Shown here: positions 16,797 to 25,699 of the stretch, piece by piece
Numbering within the stretch: position 1 is the first letter of the stretch
Layout: every line of letters starts with the position of its first letter
NCBI GenBank assembly: GCA_021325255.1
Contig: JAJPHP010000057.1
Location: 50,902 to 114,901, forward strand
DNA from: Nitrososphaerota archaeon
GTDB taxonomy: Archaea > Thermoproteota > Nitrososphaeria > Nitrososphaerales > CADDZS01
Length of the DNA stretch: 64,000 bases
Direction of reading: 5' to 3'
The notes under the pieces: generated by a model
The model's database searches: none
What the model was told of the DNA's origin: nothing
Seen by the model: the letters and a program-made list of their open reading frames with translations, nothing else
Translations under genes and position numbers: made by a program

Positions 16797-18806
16797 TTGG
16801 CTACGAGTTTTCCCTCGCTGTTTAGTCCGATAGACGTGGGACCAATCAGACTGCGAAATAGAATTGTCAGCAGCGCCAATTTCTCAGGCTTATCAGAGAA
16901 CCACCTACCCGGCGAGCGCCTTGCCTACTACCATGCAGAAAAGGCAAGAGGAGGCGTTGGAGTCACCATCCTCGAAGAGATGCCCGTGTCTCCCACCACC
17001 CGCTTTGCTCTTCCTAGGTCCATCTTTGCCTACCAGAGGGAGAGTATTCCGGGCTTCAGACTGCTAACTTCCAAGGTGCATGAGTATGGCGCTGCAACTT
17101 TCGGGCAGTTGATACACAGAGGAGCCCACGCTTACGGATTTGATCCCATTGGCTTTTCAGTAAAACTTCAGAGCGCGCCGTCCCAGTTCCCGAGTCTTGT
17201 AACCCCCGATGGCTATTCCGTTCCGCATCAAATGGACTCAAAGCAAATCGAGGCAGAAGCTCGGAACTATGCTATTACTGCTTCGAACCTGCTGGAGGCC
17301 AACTTCGACGGTGTGGAGATCAAGTGCGATTCAAGCTCGCTTCCTATACAATTCCTCTCCCCGATTACAAATGCAAGAAAAGACGAGTACTGCGGATCTC
17401 TCGAAAACAGGCTTCGATTCCTAGACCTTGTAGTTTCAGAGGTCTACAGAGTTACAAATGGAAAGAAAGTCTTAGGGATAAAGATGCCAGGCGAGGAATC
17501 CGTCGCGGGCGGCTTGAATCAAAAAGATATGCAGGAGGTTGCAACTCATCTTGAGCGCAACGGGAAGATCGATTACATTGCTGTTGGGGCGGGCAACCTG
17601 GGCTTTGACCCCGACTACAATACTCCCTCTGCTTACTATCCGCAGGGCCTCTTTGTCCACCTCGCCGAAGGGATAAAGAAAGCGACTTCTGGTCGAACAA
17701 AGGTCGTCGCCCTTGGCAGGATCACCGACCCCGCCTTTGCAGATTCAGTAATCTCCTCGGGAAGAGCAGACATGGTAATCATGATGCGCGCGCTCATAGC
17801 TGATCCTGAGCTTCCCAATAAGGCAAGGGAGGGGAGAGTCGCTGAGATTATCCCTTGCATCGGCTGTAACCAGGGATGCCTTGGTCACGTACTTTCCAAC
17901 AGGCCGACTTCATGCATCCTTAACCCCACGATTAGCAGGGAGAAGGATTGGGGCATTGGCACGTTGAAGAGGTCAGAGCATCCAAAGAAAGTGCTGATTG
18001 TCGGCGCAGGGCCCGCCGGCCTCGAGTGCGCGAGAATTCTTGCAATTCGAGGACACAGCGTCACAATGTTTGAAGAGTCAGAGTCAATTGGAGGAAAGAC
18101 AAGACTCGCTAGTCTACTGCCCGGAAGGACGGAGTTTGCAAGGGCAATTGAATTCTGGAAAGCTGAGATTAATCGACTGAATGTAGACCTGCGTCTTAAA
18201 ACAAAAGGCACAGTAGCAAATATCCAGGAGGCAAATCCCGACGTTGTTGTTTTCGCAACTGGAGCAAAGAATCGCAAGGTTGGTTACTCTCCCGCATTTC
18301 CTCCCCCTGAAGGAATCGAGTTTGTCAGGGATGCTTCCGATATAGCGCTCCATACAGAAGGCTCGATCTCCCATGCCGTGATCTACGATGACAGGGGCGA
18401 CTTTCAAGCGCTTGGCTGGGCAGGACTCTTGGTCGAGAAAAAAGGCGCAAAGATTGTTGTAATTGTGACGAGAAATTCTTCTGTAGGTCAATACGTCGAA
18501 CCGTGGACCAGATACACCGCAAACAAGAGGCTACTCACGAAAGGCGTGAAGTTTCTCTGCGACTCTTACCTAAAGAAAGTCAAGCAAGGCTCGGTGATCT
18601 GCTACAACATCTACTCCAATGAGGAAGCCGAGATCAAAGCTGATACGACGTACTTTGTCTCATGGCCTGAGTCTAATGATGACCTCGCAAGGGAGGCAGT
18701 TGTTGGTCTCAGAGGAATCGAGACTTATTCGATAGGGGATTGCGTTTCTCCGCGGAGTGTAGAAGAAGCGGTATTCGAGGGTCATGAGCTCGGAAGGAGA
18801 GTATAA
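16797..18806 (+). CDS. Old-Yellow-Enzyme-type FMN/4Fe-4S/FAD oxidoreductase
   Basis: 669 residues, the size of the 2,4-dienoyl-CoA reductase/trimethylamine dehydrogenase group. A TIM barrel at 1-340 binds FMN (LFSPIDVGPIRLRNRI start). The Cys cluster CIGCNQGCLGHVL plus a fourth Cys 12 residues later binds 4Fe-4S. An FAD/NAD(P) domain starts at about 390 (VLIVGAGPAGLECARIL). The usual active-site loop between FDGVEI and QFLSP, normally HGAHGYL-like, here reads KCDSSSLP, so substrate handling differs from known members. Likely roles are reduction of enoyl-CoA or aromatic intermediates, or amine/betaine demethylation. TTG 16797 is used as start. Confidence 0.85.
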   Translation: MATSFPSLFSPIDVGPIRLRNRIVSSANFSGLSENHLPGERLAYYHAEKARGGVGVTILEEMPVSPTTRFALPRSIFAYQRESIPGFRLLTSKVHEYGAATFGQLIHRGAHAYGFDPIGFSVKLQSAPSQFPSLVTPDGYSVPHQMDSKQIEAEARNYAITASNLLEANFDGVEIKCDSSSLPIQFLSPITNARKDEYCGSLENRLRFLDLVVSEVYRVTNGKKVLGIKMPGEESVAGGLNQKDMQEVATHLERNGKIDYIAVGAGNLGFDPDYNTPSAYYPQGLFVHLAEGIKKATSGRTKVVALGRITDPAFADSVISSGRADMVIMMRALIADPELPNKAREGRVAEIIPCIGCNQGCLGHVLSNRPTSCILNPTISREKDWGIGTLKRSEHPKKVLIVGAGPAGLECARILAIRGHSVTMFEESESIGGKTRLASLLPGRTEFARAIEFWKAEINRLNVDLRLKTKGTVANIQEANPDVVVFATGAKNRKVGYSPAFPPPEGIEFVRDASDIALHTEGSISHAVIYDDRGDFQALGWAGLLVEKKGAKIVVIVTRNSSVGQYVEPWTRYTANKRLLTKGVKFLCDSYLKKVKQGSVICYNIYSNEEAEIKADTTYFVSWPESNDDLAREAVVGLRGIETYSIGDCVSPRSVEEAVFEGHELGRRV

Positions 18807-18868
18807 TCTAGGGCAAGTCTAGATCCAGCAAGACCGCTCTCTATCACTGGAAAAGTAAAGAATACTTT

Positions 18869-19606
18869 CTAGGGATTGGAAGGCACTGCAGCATACTTTT
18901 TCCACTTTCTTTCGAAGTATTGCCACATCTCCGGGTGCTCCGCCAGGTTCATCTTCTCCTTGAACCTCAAGGCTGACGCAGTATCAAAGGGGTCTATCTC
19001 TCCGAGCAGTGCAGCGAGTATCTGGCTCTTTGCAGAACCCTCGAGGAACACCGCAAGCAGGCAGGCTTCCTCCAGATTCCTTCCCGCTGTCACGATTCCA
19101 TGTCCCTTGTGAATCAAGACCTTGTGCTCTCCCATCACCTCGATCATTTCTTTCGCAATATCGTCGTTGTCAATTAGGCGGGGGCCCCGTTTTAGAATCG
19201 GGACACCATCTGCGAAGAGAGAGCTCTTGAGCGAAATCGGAAGGATGCTTTGGCGTGTGCTGCCAAGAGCTGTGGCAGCTGGAGGATGCATGTGCACGAC
19301 GCTGTTTATTTCAGGCCTTGCCCTGTAGATGTAGCTGTGGATGACCACTTCTTCTACTGGATCAAGACTTCCTTGGATGCGCTTGCCATCCATATCAACG
19401 ACTATCATATCATTTATTCGCAACTGAGAAAAGCCGCGTCCTTTTTCATGAAGGTGCCCTGGCATGACGAAGAGATTTGGCTGTCCCGGCAATCTGACGC
19501 TGATATGACCGGCAAACTCGAATCCCTGCGCCTCTCTCAATCCTTCGGAGTACATTATCCTGCAGGCAAGTGCTATTCGCTGCTTGATCACGTTCTTGGA
19601 GTTCAA
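18869..19606 (-). CDS. Class II aldolase/adducin-fold enzyme
   Basis: 245 residues from TTG 19606. Zinc ligands typical of the family are present: HMHPPAA (about residues 105-107) and HKGHGIV (about 163-166). The conserved acidic site DPVEEVVIH precedes them. The family includes sugar-phosphate aldolases and decarboxylases of dihydroxyphthalate-type aromatic acids; the catabolic surroundings make a decarboxylase as likely as an aldolase. Remnants of a close paralogue occur at 32720-32796 and 46060-46336. Confidence 0.85.
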   Translation of the reverse strand: MNSKNVIKQRIALACRIMYSEGLREAQGFEFAGHISVRLPGQPNLFVMPGHLHEKGRGFSQLRINDMIVVDMDGKRIQGSLDPVEEVVIHSYIYRARPEINSVVHMHPPAATALGSTRQSILPISLKSSLFADGVPILKRGPRLIDNDDIAKEMIEVMGEHKVLIHKGHGIVTAGRNLEEACLLAVFLEGSAKSQILAALLGEIDPFDTASALRFKEKMNLAEHPEMWQYFERKWKKYAAVPSNP

Positions 19607-19766
19607 AGAATATCACGACTATCCTGGTCTTCGCAATTAGTTTAGCTTCTCCGAAGTTGTGTCGGAGCTCTTTATTGCTTTATGGCAGGTACAGCCGCTG
19701 AAATTCTACCCAATTTCCATGTGCATAGAAAGACTAAAGATCGTATCCTTGATATCTAGCGACGGC

Positions 19767-20858
19767 ATGCCACTTTCAAGCAGGTTGAGTTGGACAGGAA
19801 AGATTGATGACTATCCAATGGAGAATTATCCAGATTACGAGCCCGGTAAGCCACCACGTACAGAGAAACTGAGGAAACTCGACTACGCTGAGGAGATGCC
19901 GAAGATTTGGGGGCAGAATTGGGGAGAAACCGGAATCGGTAGACTAAGAGAAGTGGCACTCGTAAAGCCGACTGAACACGAGCTTAACCCATTATTTGTA
20001 AACCATCCTGAATACTTCCTAATGATCTCTACGCTGAGGACGGGCAAAAAGCCCGACATCAACTTTATGATCGAGCAGGTAGAAGATTATGGAAAGTTAC
20101 TTCATGAAAACGGCGTCAAAGTCCACTGGTTGCAATATCCCGATGTCATGGGAGCTTACGGCCCACTAAGGAAACTCTTTGTCGCCGGAAATCTTGGACT
20201 TGTGGTAAGAGGGGGAGCAATATTATTCAGATTCGGTCAAGCCTCATTTCTTAGGGGTACTGAATTTTATGCACAACAATTGCTTGCCCAAATCAACTGT
20301 CCAATAATGTTCCGCCCTACTGGTAAAGCTATCCTAGAAATGGCGTGGCCGTTTGCGGCTGAGAATGTGCTGCTTGGAAGTTATGGCATCGCATGTAACC
20401 AAGAGGCGATAGATCAAATTCGGCCGATACTTGCTGCATCCGGCATCGAACTAATCATGGGCAACAGCAATACAATTGCCGATACTTACTCTGCCGGAGG
20501 AGAATTCCATCTAGATGGAGTATTGCAAGTCGTAGACTCCGGGGTCGGCTTAATGTATCCAAACCAGCTTGACTATTCTCTGTACGTCTGGCTAAAAGAG
20601 CACAACTTCAGATTGGTGGAGGTTTCTACGCAAGAACATCTCGCTTTCTGCCCAGAGAATGGTATGATACTAGATGCGGGAAAGGTGATTCAGCCCGCCG
20701 GCGCAAAAGAAACGAACAAAAAATTGAGAGATCAGGGCGTCGATGTGATAGAAATGGATACGAGTGGAATCGGTCAGATGGGTTTCCACGGTATTAGGTG
20801 CATAACTCTTCCACTAGTCAGAGATCCAGGACCTACTCTTGAAGAGATAAAGAAGTGA
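19767..20858 (+). CDS. Arginine deiminase-fold (guanidino-modifying) enzyme
   Basis: About 363 residues from ATG 19767; the frame is open to 19659 and ATG 19818 is also possible. The catalytic His region GEFHLDGVLQ and the C-terminal nucleophile region GFHGIRCITLPL identify the pentein superfamily (arginine deiminase, dimethylargininase, amidinotransferase). The N-terminal part lacks the helical insertion of true arginine deiminases. It may hydrolyse a guanidino or substituted-guanidino compound to a ureido product. It lies directly upstream of an amino-acid-type ABC transporter, which could import the substrate. Confidence 0.75.
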   Translation: MPLSSRLSWTGKIDDYPMENYPDYEPGKPPRTEKLRKLDYAEEMPKIWGQNWGETGIGRLREVALVKPTEHELNPLFVNHPEYFLMISTLRTGKKPDINFMIEQVEDYGKLLHENGVKVHWLQYPDVMGAYGPLRKLFVAGNLGLVVRGGAILFRFGQASFLRGTEFYAQQLLAQINCPIMFRPTGKAILEMAWPFAAENVLLGSYGIACNQEAIDQIRPILAASGIELIMGNSNTIADTYSAGGEFHLDGVLQVVDSGVGLMYPNQLDYSLYVWLKEHNFRLVEVSTQEHLAFCPENGMILDAGKVIQPAGAKETNKKLRDQGVDVIEMDTSGIGQMGFHGIRCITLPLVRDPGPTLEEIKK

Positions 20859-20962
20859 CACGCGAGCTAAGGCACACTTCTGGCGCATCTTCTATAAGGG
20901 CAATGGTCGATTCAACTTTTTAGTATTCGTTAGACATTTCACAATATCCACACCGTAGAATA

Positions 20963-20972
20963 TTTTTTATAC
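20963..20972 (+). promoter_or_regulatory. TATA box of the branched-chain-type ABC operon
   Basis: TTTTTTATAC centred about 27 nt upstream of ATG 20996, as expected for an archaeal leaderless transcript. Confidence 0.7.
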
Positions 20973-20995
20973 GGCGTTACTTTGTAATCTGCGCA

Positions 20996-22342
20996 ATGAA
21001 GCAGTCTGTTATCATTGCAATAGTTATTGTAGTCATTGTAATCATTGCTGGGGCGGCAGCATTCGCCACACTCTCCTCTACAAAAACCACAACGAGTAGC
21101 ATTCAAAGTACAACATCGAGTACTTCTACCACGTCATCAAGCCCAACCATCAGCAGCAGTATCACCACTCTCAGTAGTAGTATCTCTACACTGTCGTCGT
21201 CTGTTTCGACGAGCAACTCGTCGGCTCCAATAAACATTGGAATAGAGGAGGATCTGACGACATCCCTCGCTGCCTTCAACCAAGAAGCTATCGCAATGGC
21301 GCAGGTAGCTGCGAATCAGATCAACGCGCAGGGAGGCGTTAGTGGTCATAAAATTGTCCTTTACACGGCAGACGAGCTACCCGATCCTGTAGCAGCTGCT
21401 CAGAAACTGATTTTGCAAGACCATGTCATGGCGATAATCGGCATCTCGTATTCTGGCGACGCTGTCGCAATAATGCCAACTCTCGCAAAGTACCACACAA
21501 TCGGGATTTGGTGTACGGACTCGTTGAACTCACTGATGTCCAATGTGACGAGTGATTATAACGATTACAAGTATTTCTTCAGGCTCTATGCTCAAGACAG
21601 CTCTTACTCGGCAACGTTGCAATCGTTCTTCTCTAATGTTACAAAGCCAACCTCCATCTATATCGTCGGTGAAGACTTAGTCTTCGCGCGGGAGAGTGCC
21701 GCCGCTGTGAATGCAACGGCTCAGTCGTTAGGGATTAAAGTGCTGGGCTCAACATTCGTACCACTCTCGCAGACTGATTTCTCTACATTAGCGACTCAAA
21801 TAGGCAGCCTTCATCCCAGTGCCGTTGTTGACCTGCAGGTCACAAGTGGGGCTGCCACATTCATCAACCAATTAAGGGCAAACCCAGCAGCATCTAACAT
21901 CCAGCTGATTTACATCGGAAACGGAGCGCTGGATGACCCATATGTCATGGGTCAAGTGGAATCTAGCAATCCAGGAAGCTTGAATGGAATGATTTTCACG
22001 ACTTTTCCTGGCACAAATTCGACACCCTATAACTCGCTTACAACCGCACTGGCCAAGGCATACGAGAACATGACTCACTCGAATTACTACTCCCTACCTT
22101 CGTATACTTACTCTGCAGTTCAGATCCTTGCACGCGCTGTTGCAAATACCTCCTCCCTAGATCCGAATGTTCTGGTTCCGGCTCTAGAGAAGACGAATTA
22201 CGACGGCCCAACCGGACTGATTACTTTTGACAGTAGTCATAACCTGGTCTTCCCTGGATACTGGCTGCTCCAAGTTCAATCCGGAAAGATACAGATCGTT
22301 TGGCCCGCAAAGTATGCGACAGCATCGTATCAAGCGCCATAG
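20996..22342 (+). CDS. livK: ABC transporter substrate-binding protein, LivK type
   Basis: 448 residues. A membrane anchor at residues 4-25 and a long Ser/Thr linker to about 75 tether the periplasmic-binding fold outside the cell, the usual archaeal design. The rest is the type I binding fold of branched-chain amino acid receptors (INIGIEEDLT..., later AAVNATAQSLGIKVLGSTF). It is the first gene of a five-gene transporter operon. This family also binds aromatic acids, amides and urea, so the ligand is open. Confidence 0.9.
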   Translation: MKQSVIIAIVIVVIVIIAGAAAFATLSSTKTTTSSIQSTTSSTSTTSSSPTISSSITTLSSSISTLSSSVSTSNSSAPINIGIEEDLTTSLAAFNQEAIAMAQVAANQINAQGGVSGHKIVLYTADELPDPVAAAQKLILQDHVMAIIGISYSGDAVAIMPTLAKYHTIGIWCTDSLNSLMSNVTSDYNDYKYFFRLYAQDSSYSATLQSFFSNVTKPTSIYIVGEDLVFARESAAAVNATAQSLGIKVLGSTFVPLSQTDFSTLATQIGSLHPSAVVDLQVTSGAATFINQLRANPAASNIQLIYIGNGALDDPYVMGQVESSNPGSLNGMIFTTFPGTNSTPYNSLTTALAKAYENMTHSNYYSLPSYTYSAVQILARAVANTSSLDPNVLVPALEKTNYDGPTGLITFDSSHNLVFPGYWLLQVQSGKIQIVWPAKYATASYQAP

Positions 22343-22355
22343 TAGCCGGTGAACC

Positions 22356-23222
22356 ATGGATCCTGTACTGCTAGGCCAACTTGCCCTAAATGGAGTGGTT
22401 CTAGGACTCGTTTATGGCCTAGTGGGGCTGGGACTATCTCTGGTTCTGGGTGTGATGGGTGTCCTCAACATCGCACACGGGGCCCTCTACGTGATCGGAG
22501 GCTATTTCGCTTTCATCGTCTCGGCCGAACTTGACCTTTCTCCAATTCTCGGTGTCTTAGTAGCAGTTCTAGGAACATTTCTTGTCGGGGTAATAATTGA
22601 TCGAGGAATTGTTAGCCCGGTTTCTAACGACCCTGCACGAGTGATGATGATAACATTTGGATTAGCCATCGTTCTTGGGCAGCTAGCACTATTGACATTC
22701 GGCGGAAATCCAGTCACTACACGTCCTATTATTGCATCTAGTGTTGTTTTTGGGCCATTTTACGTCCAATCTCAGACCCTTCTCGCATCACTGGTTGGTG
22801 TGGCAGTAGCCGGACTAACAGTAGTCTTTCTCATGCGAACAAAAGTAGGAAAATCAATGAGAATGGTCTCACAGAACGTAGAGGCAGCACAAAGCATAGG
22901 CATCAGAACAAAAAGGATAATGTCAATTGCACTGGGATTGGGTTCCGCGTTCAGTGGGCTTGCGGGTGCTCTTCTAATACCAATCTACTTGGATTTTCCA
23001 GATGCCCAATGGAAGCCGCTGACAGCGGCCTTCGTCGTCGTTATTGTTGGAGGGCTAGGAAGTGTCACTGGCTCAATGGTCGGTGGGCTGCTTTTCGGGA
23101 TACTGGAAACTGTCGGCTCGTATTTTTTTCCAGCGGGAAGCGATATCTTCGTACTCGTACTGATTATAGCGATCATTCTTGTCCGACCAACTGGTCTTTT
23201 TGGTTCAAAAGATAGGATATGA
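22356..23222 (+). CDS. livH: Branched-chain-type ABC permease, LivH
   Basis: 288 residues with about eight TM helices. The family signature GVMGVLNIAHGALYVIGG lies at about residues 30-47. It starts 13 bp after the receptor gene with a GGTGA ribosome site, and its stop overlaps the start of the next permease gene by 4 bp. Confidence 0.92.
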   Translation: MDPVLLGQLALNGVVLGLVYGLVGLGLSLVLGVMGVLNIAHGALYVIGGYFAFIVSAELDLSPILGVLVAVLGTFLVGVIIDRGIVSPVSNDPARVMMITFGLAIVLGQLALLTFGGNPVTTRPIIASSVVFGPFYVQSQTLLASLVGVAVAGLTVVFLMRTKVGKSMRMVSQNVEAAQSIGIRTKRIMSIALGLGSAFSGLAGALLIPIYLDFPDAQWKPLTAAFVVVIVGGLGSVTGSMVGGLLFGILETVGSYFFPAGSDIFVLVLIIAIILVRPTGLFGSKDRI

Positions 23223-24157
23223 TCCGTATGTTTTGGGGCATGCGGATAACATGGATAACCACCCTAGTAATACTAGTCGCACTTGCCTTTCTTCCATTTC
23301 TTACAACAGATCAATTCGTTTTGAGTGCAATGATCACTGTCCTCATATTTGCACTCTTTGGTGCAAGCTGGGACTTGTCTTACGGTGTTGCTGGGCTGCT
23401 AAATCTAGGCCCCGGTGTAAGTTTCGGTGTGGGGGGCTTTGCACTAACCTATCTTGCTAAGAGTCATTACCCTCCTGTCGTTGCTGTCTTCTTTGCAGCA
23501 GTTATTGCAGCTTCGACCGGCATATTGATTTGGATCCCCAGCATCAGAATGAGTGGTGCATACTTGGGGATAGTTACACTTGCCATACTTCTACTATTTT
23601 CAGACATTGCGCTCATCTGGACTGGAGAGGAAGGTGTCCCAATAGGGATACACTATTTCAATGCAACTCTTCAGCAGAGCTACTACTATGCTTTGATCCT
23701 ATCTGGAGTTGGAATGTTCGCTCTGTACGCCTTGAGTGGAACAAGATTCGGCCTTCAGGCGAGGGCAATGAAGGACGACGAAGCTGCGGCAAAGTCAATT
23801 TCAATCAATATTCCCATTTACAAACTCGCCAGCCTGATCGTAAGCAGTTTCTTCCTCGGACTCGCTGGCGCATACTACACCCTCTACATATCAAATGTGA
23901 ACTATACGATATTTTCGATAAACACAAACTTCCTAGGAGTAGTCATCAGCATACTGGGAGGGTCCGGCACGATACTCGGGTCTATCATCGGTTCGCTGAT
24001 TGTCCAGCTGCCGTCGCAGTACCTTGTCTCGTACGGGTCATATTCCATAATACTTTATGGAGCGACGATGATTCTGGTGATGCTTTTTCTTCGCGGAGGC
24101 ATACTGCAGGGCGTCGAATATCTTGCTTCCAAACTCAATAGAAACAAAAGCAAGTAG
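23219..24157 (+). CDS. livM: Branched-chain-type ABC permease, LivM
   Basis: 312 residues, eight to ten TM helices. The motif YGVAGLLNLGPGVSFGVGG at about residues 57-75 is the LivM counterpart of the LivH signature. The ATGA overlap with LivH indicates coupled translation. Confidence 0.92.
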   Translation: MIRMFWGMRITWITTLVILVALAFLPFLTTDQFVLSAMITVLIFALFGASWDLSYGVAGLLNLGPGVSFGVGGFALTYLAKSHYPPVVAVFFAAVIAASTGILIWIPSIRMSGAYLGIVTLAILLLFSDIALIWTGEEGVPIGIHYFNATLQQSYYYALILSGVGMFALYALSGTRFGLQARAMKDDEAAAKSISINIPIYKLASLIVSSFFLGLAGAYYTLYISNVNYTIFSINTNFLGVVISILGGSGTILGSIIGSLIVQLPSQYLVSYGSYSIILYGATMILVMLFLRGGILQGVEYLASKLNRNKSK

Positions 24158-24192
24158 ACTTGTGAAGAATTTGGAGGGCTCGTTTTACTCCA

Positions 24193-24891
24193 TTGCAGCT
24201 TAGAGTTGAGCGCGTGACGAAAAGGTTTGGTAATCTTGTCGCAGTTGATGATTGCTCATTGGAGCTTCAAGAGAATGCAGTGATTTATGGGCTTATCGGC
24301 CCCAACGGTTCAGGCAAGACCACCTTATTCAATTTGATTACGGGGTACCTTGCTCCAGATTCCGGAAAGATCTATTATGGAAATACTGACATAACCAAAA
24401 AGAGTGCTGCACGCATCTCTAGTCTTGGTTTAGTTAGGACTTTCCAGTTATCGAGAGTGTTCTCCCATCTTACTGTTGAGCAAAATCTTGAGGTTGCGAG
24501 GCGCAAGGGTATCCCGAGGAGCAAAATCAATGAAATTATCTCTCAATTTGGTCTTTCAAATGTCAGGAATGTGCTGGCTGGCGGTCTTTCTTATGGGCAA
24601 AAGAAACTTGTCGACCTCGGAAGAGCACTTATGATGGATCCGCAACTCCTTCTGCTTGACGAGCCAACAGCTGGCGTTGAGCCTTCGGTGATCAATACAA
24701 TGATAGGTCAAATTAGATATGCTCGCAGCATTGGTAAGAGTGTACTTGTCATCGAGCACAACATGAACGTGTTAATGAGCCTCGCCGAGAAAATATTCGT
24801 CTTAAACGGAGGGAAGAAGATCGTCGAAGGATCTCCTAGTGAAATTTCAGCTAACCAGCAAGTGATCGATGCGTACCTTGGAAGAAGGTAG
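24193..24891 (+). CDS. livG: Branched-chain-type ABC ATPase, LivG
   Basis: 232 residues from TTG 24193. Walker A GPNGSGKT, signature LSYGQKK, and Walker B LLLLDEPTAGVEP are all intact. The signature has Tyr for the usual Gly, as often seen in LivG proteins. At 232 residues it is slightly shorter than bacterial LivG, lacking part of the helical insert. Confidence 0.92.
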   Translation: MQLRVERVTKRFGNLVAVDDCSLELQENAVIYGLIGPNGSGKTTLFNLITGYLAPDSGKIYYGNTDITKKSAARISSLGLVRTFQLSRVFSHLTVEQNLEVARRKGIPRSKINEIISQFGLSNVRNVLAGGLSYGQKKLVDLGRALMMDPQLLLLDEPTAGVEPSVINTMIGQIRYARSIGKSVLVIEHNMNVLMSLAEKIFVLNGGKKIVEGSPSEISANQQVIDAYLGRR

Positions 24892-24899
24892 AGGAAACC

Positions 24900-25628
24900 T
24901 TGTCATCACGTGAGACCAATGACCTACTTGTAATTTCCGATTTGGAAGGGGGGTACGGAGATTTTATGGTTCTCCGCGGCGTGACTATGAAAATTGGAAA
25001 GGGGGAGCTTGTCTCACTGATCGGACCGAATGGGGCTGGCAAAAGTACTTTATTGAAAACGATCATCGGTATTCTCCGCCCTAAGACCGGTAGGATCACG
25101 TTCCAAGGGCACAATATTTCAAGGGCGTCTTCTCACTTCATTGTATCGCATGGGATTGCTTACGTTCCTCAAGGGCTCGGGACATTTCCTCAAATGTCAG
25201 TATATGAGAACCTTGAGGCTGGGGCATTCATTACGAACGACAAGAAAATGATAGCGGAGCGGATGAACACTGTATTTGAGCTCTTTCCGCGACTCAAGGA
25301 AAGGCTCGACAAGAAAGCATACACTCTGAGCGGTGGAGAGAGGCAGATGCTACTAATCGGAAGAGCTCTTATGCAGGGTCCCGATCTGATTTTGCTCGAC
25401 GAGCCGTCGCTGGGATTGGATCCCAGGATGCAGATTGTGCTTTCCGACACAATAAGGAGACTTCACCAGCTGGGAAAATCCATCCTGCTCGTTGAACAAA
25501 ATATCCACGTGGCGCTTGAAGTCGCTGACAGATGCTATGTCATGGAATTTGGTAGAATTACTCATCAAGGTACTCCGGAAGAATTTTCGTCAACGGAGAA
25601 GATAAAGCAAGCATATCTTGGAATTTAG
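24900..25628 (+). CDS. livF: Branched-chain-type ABC ATPase, LivF
   Basis: 242 residues from TTG 24900, 8 bp after LivG. Walker A GPNGAGKS, signature LSGGERQ and Walker B LILLDEPSLGLDP are complete. It is the last gene of the operon; the next gene is convergent. Confidence 0.92.
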   Translation: MSSRETNDLLVISDLEGGYGDFMVLRGVTMKIGKGELVSLIGPNGAGKSTLLKTIIGILRPKTGRITFQGHNISRASSHFIVSHGIAYVPQGLGTFPQMSVYENLEAGAFITNDKKMIAERMNTVFELFPRLKERLDKKAYTLSGGERQMLLIGRALMQGPDLILLDEPSLGLDPRMQIVLSDTIRRLHQLGKSILLVEQNIHVALEVADRCYVMEFGRITHQGTPEEFSSTEKIKQAYLGI

Positions 25629-25699
25629 GTCGCGTTAATGCACAATAAGGAATCTGCTCCTCTTTGGGCCAACGGGATCTCTTTTAGTTCTCGAGCCCA

